A stretch of 22,064 bases of DNA from NCBI GenBank assembly GCA_025924755.1, contig JAICHT010000017.1:1-22064 (forward strand), written 5' to 3'. Position 1 is the stretch's first letter, and each line of letters opens with the position of its first letter. The notes beneath the pieces are model-generated. The model was given only the letters and a program-made list of their open reading frames with translations. It was not told the DNA's origin and did not search any database. Source of the DNA: Chitinophagaceae bacterium. Lineage in GTDB: Bacteria; Bacteroidota; Bacteroidia; Chitinophagales; Chitinophagaceae. Below are positions 16,989-22,064 of the stretch, piece by piece. The position numbers and the translations under genes are program-made.

Positions 16989-18731
16989 ATGCCAAAACAC
17001 ACAACAAATCCAGCTAAGCCAAGTAGTATTTTCAGCATATTAAAACCTTACAAAGGGTTGGTATCGCTTTTAATATTATTTGCATTATTAGGTAATGGCC
17101 TTAACCTGTTATTGCCAAAAATAATTGCTAACGGCATTGACAGCTATACGCACGGCCATTTTAATTTTAAAACCATTATTACGCAGTTTGCTGGGGCAAC
17201 CTTATTGGTTTTTATTTTCACGTATCTGCAAACCATTATACAAACGTATACTTCCGAAAGGGTAGCCCGCGATTTAAGAACCCGGTTAGCCGATAAAATT
17301 TCTCTTCACAGCTATGCCGATATTGAAAAGGCAAACCCGGCCAAACTATTAACCAATCTTACGGCTGATGTAGATTCTATTAAGATGTTTGTTTCGCAGG
17401 CCGTTGTGTCTATCGCTTCCTCCCTGTTTATTATTATTGGCGCCAGCATATTACTGCTTAGTATCAACTGGAAACTTGCACTTTGTGTAATGGCTATCAT
17501 TCCTGTTATTGGTATTACCTTTTTTGTAGTGTTGAAAAAAGTAAGAGCCTTATTTAAAAAAAGCCGTGAAATTATAGACTGGCTCAATAAAGTAATTAGT
17601 GAAAGCATATTAGGGTCAGCGCTCATCCGCGTAGTGAACTCGCAGCAACTGGAATATGAAAAATTTTTACAGGCCAATGTACAGGCAAAAACATTGGGTC
17701 TTTCTATATTAAAACTTTTTGCCGGCTTGATTCCGGTAATTGTGTTTACGGCTAATATGGCGGGATTAACTATATTGGCCCTGGGCGGACATTTTGTAAT
17801 AACAGGCCGAATGTCGCTGGGCGATTTTGCAGCTTTTAACAGCTACCTGGCCATGCTCATTTTCCCTATCCTGGTAATTGGGTTTATGAGCAATGTTATT
17901 GCGCAGGCTTCAGCTTCGTACCAGCGTATTGGTATGGTGCTGGATGCACCCGCCGCCATCAATGCCGGTAATATTAAAGCGGTGCTTACCGGCCATATTC
18001 AACTATCAGGCGTTACGCTGTTATATGGACAAAAACCCGTATTAAAAGATATTTACCTGCATATAAATGCAGGTTCGCGTATGGCTGTAATAGGACCAAC
18101 GGCGGCAGGCAAAACCCAGTTGTTGTATTTACTGACAGGCCTGATAAAACCCACCGAAGGCAGCATTGAATTTGACGGGCACCGCATTGATGAATATGAG
18201 CAGGAAAATTTTTATAAACAGGTGGGCTTCGTTTTTCAGGACAGTATCATATTTAATATGAGCATCCGGGAGAATATTGCTTTCAGCAATACCGTAACCG
18301 ATGCATCGTTGGAGAAAGCAATTGCAACCGCCGAACTACGCGATTTTATAAACAATCTTCCGGAAGGCTTAAACACGGTTGTGTCTGAGCGGGGCTCCAG
18401 TTTATCGGGTGGACAAAAGCAGCGCATTATGCTGGCAAGGGCACTGGCTGTAGAACCTAAAGTGCTATTGCTGGATGATTTTACGGCAAGAGTAGATCAG
18501 CAGACTGAGAAAAAGATCCTGTTCAATATTCAACAAAATTATCCTGACCTTACTTTAATTTCCGTTACACAAAAGATTGCAGCCGTGGAGCAATACGATC
18601 AAATTGTATTATTGACCCAAGGCGAAATAGTGGCATCGGGCAAGCACGCAGACCTGATGAAAACCAGCGCGGATTATGTGCAAATTTTTAATTCGCAGCA
18701 AACAACCGGTAATTATGAATTACAATCTTAA
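16989..18731 (+). CDS. Heterodimeric ABC exporter half-transporter with degenerate ATP site
   Basis: The 580-residue protein has an N-terminal six-helix exporter membrane domain (about residues 18-310) and a C-terminal nucleotide-binding domain. Walker A is GPTAAGKT (G369-T376) and the signature is a canonical LSGGQ (L472-Q476). Walker B is VLLLDD with Asp497 where the catalytic Glu should be, and the switch histidine is replaced by Gln (T527-Q528). These two changes mark a non-catalytic ATP site, as in heterodimers such as TM287/288 and BmrCD. I chose ATG 16989 over TTG 16962 because the latter overlaps the likely promoter. The stop overlaps the start of the partner gene, so they are translated together. 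Such exporters move lipids, drugs or peptides outward across the inner membrane; the substrate is unknown. Confidence 0.93.
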   Translation: MPKHTTNPAKPSSIFSILKPYKGLVSLLILFALLGNGLNLLLPKIIANGIDSYTHGHFNFKTIITQFAGATLLVFIFTYLQTIIQTYTSERVARDLRTRLADKISLHSYADIEKANPAKLLTNLTADVDSIKMFVSQAVVSIASSLFIIIGASILLLSINWKLALCVMAIIPVIGITFFVVLKKVRALFKKSREIIDWLNKVISESILGSALIRVVNSQQLEYEKFLQANVQAKTLGLSILKLFAGLIPVIVFTANMAGLTILALGGHFVITGRMSLGDFAAFNSYLAMLIFPILVIGFMSNVIAQASASYQRIGMVLDAPAAINAGNIKAVLTGHIQLSGVTLLYGQKPVLKDIYLHINAGSRMAVIGPTAAGKTQLLYLLTGLIKPTEGSIEFDGHRIDEYEQENFYKQVGFVFQDSIIFNMSIRENIAFSNTVTDASLEKAIATAELRDFINNLPEGLNTVVSERGSSLSGGQKQRIMLARALAVEPKVLLLDDFTARVDQQTEKKILFNIQQNYPDLTLISVTQKIAAVEQYDQIVLLTQGEIVASGKHADLMKTSADYVQIFNSQQTTGNYELQS

Positions 18732-20475
18732 CCAGCTTTCTGCGCAGCAGCAAAAGTCATCGGCTTACAAAGCAGTAAAGAAATTATTGCAGCTGATTGC
18801 CCATGAAAAACGCAACCTTTTACTGGCATTTATAGCCATCATTACCAATTCGTTGCTGCAGTTGCTGGGGCCTTTACTAATAGGGCACGCTATAGATGCT
18901 TATATTACTACAAAGCAATACAGGGGCGTATTAATTACATCAGGCATTTTACTGGGTATGTATTTGCTTGCGTTAGTGACCAGTTATCTGCAAACCAAAC
19001 TTATGGGCAGCGTAGGACAGCGTACTTTATTTACACTGCGGAATACGTTATTTAATAAACTTCAGGAGTTGCCTGTAGCTTTTTTTAATCAGAACAAGGC
19101 AGGTGATTTGATATCGAGGTTAAACAATGATACGGATAAGATCAACCAGTTTTTTTCGCAGTCGCTTATGCAGTTTATCGGCAGTATTGTTACTATGCTG
19201 GGTGCGGGTATTTTTTTGCTTATCATTAATGTTAAACTGGGTGCTGCCACGCTGATACCGGCCCTGTTAATTTTATTTTTTACGATGATAGTATCGCCCT
19301 GGGTAAAACGGAAAAATGCGGTCAACTTAAAAAGTATAGGAGGCCTGAGTGCCGAAATACAGGAAAGCCTCAACAACTTCAGGGTGATTATTGCTTTTAA
19401 CCGCCGCGATTATTTCCGTAAGCGTTTTCACGAAGCCAACCAGCATAATTATACTACGGCAATAGGCGCGGGTATGGCCAACAATATTTTTTTGCCGGTA
19501 TATGGCCTGTTTTCCAGTATGGCGCAGTTGGTAATACTTACGTTGGGTATTTATTTAATTGCCAGCCATCAGTTTACTATTGGCTTACTGGTAAGTTACC
19601 TGGCATATGCTACCAACTTTTATAATCCGTTGAGGCAATTGGCTTCTTTATGGACAAGTTTTCAGGTAGCTATGGCAGGGTGGGACAGGATTTCGCAAAT
19701 TTTATCGCTGGAATCTAATTTAAACCCCGTGCCGGAGCAGAAAAAGATGGCAGCGACCTCAGCGCTTTTATCTTTTCGTGATGTCTCTTTTGCCTACCCC
19801 GACGGAAAGGAAATTTTGCATCATATAAACCTGAACCTGGAAGCTGGTAAAACTTACGCCCTCGTAGGGCCTACCGGTGGCGGTAAAACCACTACTGCTT
19901 CTCTTATTGCACGCCTGTACGATCCTACAATGGGTACAGTATTGCTGAAGGGACATGATATCCGCTCGTACACTGCTACAGAGCGAACCCGGAAAATAGG
20001 ATTTATTATGCAGGAGCCTTTTTTATTTACCGGAACGGTAAAGGACAATCTGCTTTATGGCAACGAGGAGTATTCCGGTACTGACAAAGTGCACCTGGAG
20101 CAGGCCATACAGGAAACGCATTTGCAAAAGCTGCTGGCTTTGTTTGAACACGGGTTGGATACACCTGTTACATCTGGTGAGAGTATTAGCCTTGGCCAAA
20201 AGCAACTGATTGCTTTTATGCGTGCCGTGTTAAGAAAACCGGATATATTGATACTGGATGAGGCCACTGCTAATATTGATACGGTTACCGAACAATTGTT
20301 AAGTGAAATCTTGAATCAGTTGCCTGCCACCACTACCCGTGTTATTATTGCCCACCGGCTCAATACGATTGAAAATGCCGATGAAATATATTTTGTAAAC
20401 TCCGGTAACGTCATCAGGGCTGGCTCGCTCGACCATGCCGTAAGTATGTTGTTGCAGGACAACCGTACCAGTTAA
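18715..20475 (+). CDS. Heterodimeric ABC exporter half-transporter with catalytic ATP site
   Basis: I choose ATG 18715 (586 residues), which overlaps the upstream stop by 17 bases; an ATG at 18676 would add 13 residues deeper in that overlap. Six membrane helices fill about residues 30-320, including the coupling-helix region AFFNQNKAGDLISRLNNDTDKI typical of B-type exporters. The nucleotide-binding domain has Walker A GPTGGGKT (G385-T392), an altered signature ISLGQ (I491-Q495), Walker B ILILDE with Glu516, and the switch H547 (IIAHRL). The catalytic Glu and His sit here while its signature is altered; the partner has the reverse. This is the expected split for a heterodimer with one working site. 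The operon ends at about 20475; no clear terminator hairpin follows. Confidence 0.93.
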   Translation: MNYNLNQLSAQQQKSSAYKAVKKLLQLIAHEKRNLLLAFIAIITNSLLQLLGPLLIGHAIDAYITTKQYRGVLITSGILLGMYLLALVTSYLQTKLMGSVGQRTLFTLRNTLFNKLQELPVAFFNQNKAGDLISRLNNDTDKINQFFSQSLMQFIGSIVTMLGAGIFLLIINVKLGAATLIPALLILFFTMIVSPWVKRKNAVNLKSIGGLSAEIQESLNNFRVIIAFNRRDYFRKRFHEANQHNYTTAIGAGMANNIFLPVYGLFSSMAQLVILTLGIYLIASHQFTIGLLVSYLAYATNFYNPLRQLASLWTSFQVAMAGWDRISQILSLESNLNPVPEQKKMAATSALLSFRDVSFAYPDGKEILHHINLNLEAGKTYALVGPTGGGKTTTASLIARLYDPTMGTVLLKGHDIRSYTATERTRKIGFIMQEPFLFTGTVKDNLLYGNEEYSGTDKVHLEQAIQETHLQKLLALFEHGLDTPVTSGESISLGQKQLIAFMRAVLRKPDILILDEATANIDTVTEQLLSEILNQLPATTTRVIIAHRLNTIENADEIYFVNSGNVIRAGSLDHAVSMLLQDNRTS

Positions 20476-20640
20476 GAGCAGCTTTACCTATTGTTGTGCT
20501 GGATAAATCATCCTTGCAGAAATGGGAACATAACAAAAATTTTATCGGTTAATAGCAGGTATTGCTTTTATTTTACATTCTTAATTTCAGGATCGGTTTT
20601 TTAAAGAAATAAATTAATTAGGCATCTATAATTTTTTACG

Positions 20641-22064
20641 TTGGAAGTCTTAACACAAAAGAGCAGTTACCCTTTTTTAAAAGGCGGCGGAGAGATGGGC
20701 GAACTTACCCGTAACTATGATTGGTCTAAAAATGAACTTGGAGATCCGGGGCAATGGCCGCAAAGCCTTCGTACGGCATTGAGTATTGTACTTAATTCTA
20801 AATTTCCGATGTTGCTTTGGTGGGGTAGCAACCTGATACAATTTTATAATGATGCATACCGCCCCAGCCTTGGTAATAATGGTAAACATCCCACCGCCCT
20901 TGGGCAAAAAGGCGAAGAATGCTGGCCTGAAACCTGGCCTATTATCAAACCTTTAATAGACCAGGTGCATGCCGGCGATGATGCCACCTGGAGCGAGGAC
21001 CAATTAATACCCATATACCGAAACGGCAAGTTAGAAGACGTTTACTGGACGTTTAGCTATAGTGCGGTAAAGGGCGAAGGTGGAAATGTAGAGGGCGTTT
21101 TAGTGGTTTGCAATGAAACAACCAACAAAGTACTATCGCAAAGAAAGGCAATTGAAAAAGAGTATAATTTAAGAAATACGATATTGCAGGCGCCGGTAGC
21201 CATTTGTATATTTAAAGGCGAACGCCATGTGCTGGAAATAGCCAATGACCGCATGTATGAACTTTGGGGTAAAAAGGAAGCGGACTTGCTGGGCAGGCCC
21301 ATATTTGAAGGTCTTCCGGAAGCCAGCGGGCAGGGATTTGAAGAATTATTAAACGGCGTATATACTACCGGGCAAACGTACAAAGCTTATGCGCTGCCTA
21401 TTACCTTGCCCAGAAAAGGAGGCGTAGAAACTGTTTATGTAGATTTTGTATACCAGGCATTTAAAGAAGCTGACGGAAATATCTCCGGTGTGATGGCGCT
21501 GGCTATAGAAGTAACAGAAAAGGTAAAGGCCGAAAAAAGATTAGAAGAAAGCGAAGCCCAATTACAACTTCGGGTAAAGGAAAGAACGGCCGAGTTGGAA
21601 AGCATGAATAAGGAACTCCAGCGATCCAATAGTAATCTGGAAGAATTTGCCCACGCTGCGTCCCACGATTTAAAAGAACCCATTCGTAAAATTCATTTCT
21701 TTACCGAGCGATTAAAAAACCAGATACGGGACCGGTTAACGCAGGACGATATAAACATTTTAAACCGGATAGAAAATGCAAGCCATCGCATGGGCATTTT
21801 AGTGGATGACCTATTGGTTTATTCGCATGTAAGCCTGCAGCCACATGAAATGGAAGAGATAGATCTGAATGATAAATTAAGAAAAGTGCTGGACGATTTG
21901 GAACTGGATGTGGCAGAAAAACAGGCGGTTATTACCATAGCCAATTTACCGGTGGTAAAAGGATACCGTAGGCAGTTGCAGCAACTGTTTCAAAACCTTA
22001 TCAGTAATGCATTAAAGTATAGCAAGCCTGATACAAAACCTGCTATAGTTATTACATCAACCAT
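20641..22064 (+). CDS. PAS-PAS sensor histidine kinase, 3' end outside window (TTG start)
   Basis: The frame runs off the window after 474 residues. The N-terminal stretch FLKGGGEMGELTRNYDWSKN is, from memory, conserved in related kinases and begins before the ATG at 20695, so I place the start at TTG 20641; an in-frame stop lies at 20629-20631. A first PAS-like domain (about residues 28-140, with PQSLRTAL and MLLWWGSNLIQFYNDAY) and a second (about 181-295, ILQAPVAICIFKG) are followed by a coiled coil. The HisKA box is SHDLKEPIRKI with H342, and the ATPase domain starts with N box NLISNALKYSK (N456) before the edge. No membrane helix is seen, so it is probably a cytoplasmic sensor. G1/G2 boxes and any receiver domain lie outside. 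Its phosphoacceptor region is similar to that of the kinase at 2033-4096. Confidence 0.88.
   Translation, partial: MEVLTQKSSYPFLKGGGEMGELTRNYDWSKNELGDPGQWPQSLRTALSIVLNSKFPMLLWWGSNLIQFYNDAYRPSLGNNGKHPTALGQKGEECWPETWPIIKPLIDQVHAGDDATWSEDQLIPIYRNGKLEDVYWTFSYSAVKGEGGNVEGVLVVCNETTNKVLSQRKAIEKEYNLRNTILQAPVAICIFKGERHVLEIANDRMYELWGKKEADLLGRPIFEGLPEASGQGFEELLNGVYTTGQTYKAYALPITLPRKGGVETVYVDFVYQAFKEADGNISGVMALAIEVTEKVKAEKRLEESEAQLQLRVKERTAELESMNKELQRSNSNLEEFAHAASHDLKEPIRKIHFFTERLKNQIRDRLTQDDINILNRIENASHRMGILVDDLLVYSHVSLQPHEMEEIDLNDKLRKVLDDLELDVAEKQAVITIANLPVVKGYRRQLQQLFQNLISNALKYSKPDTKPAIVITST

Overview
The window looks like chromosomal DNA of a member of the Bacteroidota, most likely the Chitinophagaceae or a close relative (inference). 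Supporting signs are a TonB-dependent outer-membrane receptor, kinases carrying the SHDLKEPLRKI-type phosphoacceptor box, DUF5996 and UBP-zinc-finger proteins, start codons without Shine-Dalgarno sequences in AT-rich leaders, and several TAnnTTTG (-7-type) promoter boxes. I see no rRNA, tRNA, CRISPR array, insertion sequence or phage gene. No gap between genes exceeds 300 bases; the longest are 1756-2032, 5562-5799 and 16731-16988.

Layout. Positions 1-1755 hold the C-terminal part of a TonB-dependent receptor, closed by a strong hairpin. An orphan membrane histidine kinase with a NIT-like sensor region follows (2033-4096) and converges on an APC amino-acid permease (4155-5561, minus). After a divergent gap come a small stand-alone UBP-type zinc-finger protein (5800-6075) and a DUF5996 protein (6169-7107).

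The centre (7259-13491) is a compact four-gene, same-strand cluster with gaps of 40-49 bases, and every product carries an export signal: a large lipoprotein with a propeller-like N-terminus, HEAT-like repeats and a PVC-type c-heme domain; a Tat-exported hydroxypyruvate-isomerase-like TIM barrel; a Tat-exported Gfo/Idh/MocA oxidoreductase; and a secreted DUF1080 (3-keto-disaccharide hydrolase family) protein. Together they suggest an oxidative glycoside-cleavage pathway outside the cytoplasm: oxidise a sugar hydroxyl to a ketone, cleave the activated glycoside, rearrange the keto sugar, and pass electrons to a heme lipoprotein. A convergent MFS transporter (13632-14927, minus) sharing a terminator with the cluster could import the product. 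The substrate is unknown.

The right part holds an NADPH-dependent FMN reductase-like flavoprotein (15138-15665), a secreted protein of unknown function with a proline-rich linker (15732-16730, minus), a translationally coupled heterodimeric ABC exporter with one canonical and one degenerate ATP site (16989-20475), and the 5' part of a PAS-PAS histidine kinase that seems to start at TTG (20641 to the window end). The best candidates for less-described biology are the exported keto-sugar/heme cluster, the lone bacterial UBP zinc finger and the unknown secreted protein.
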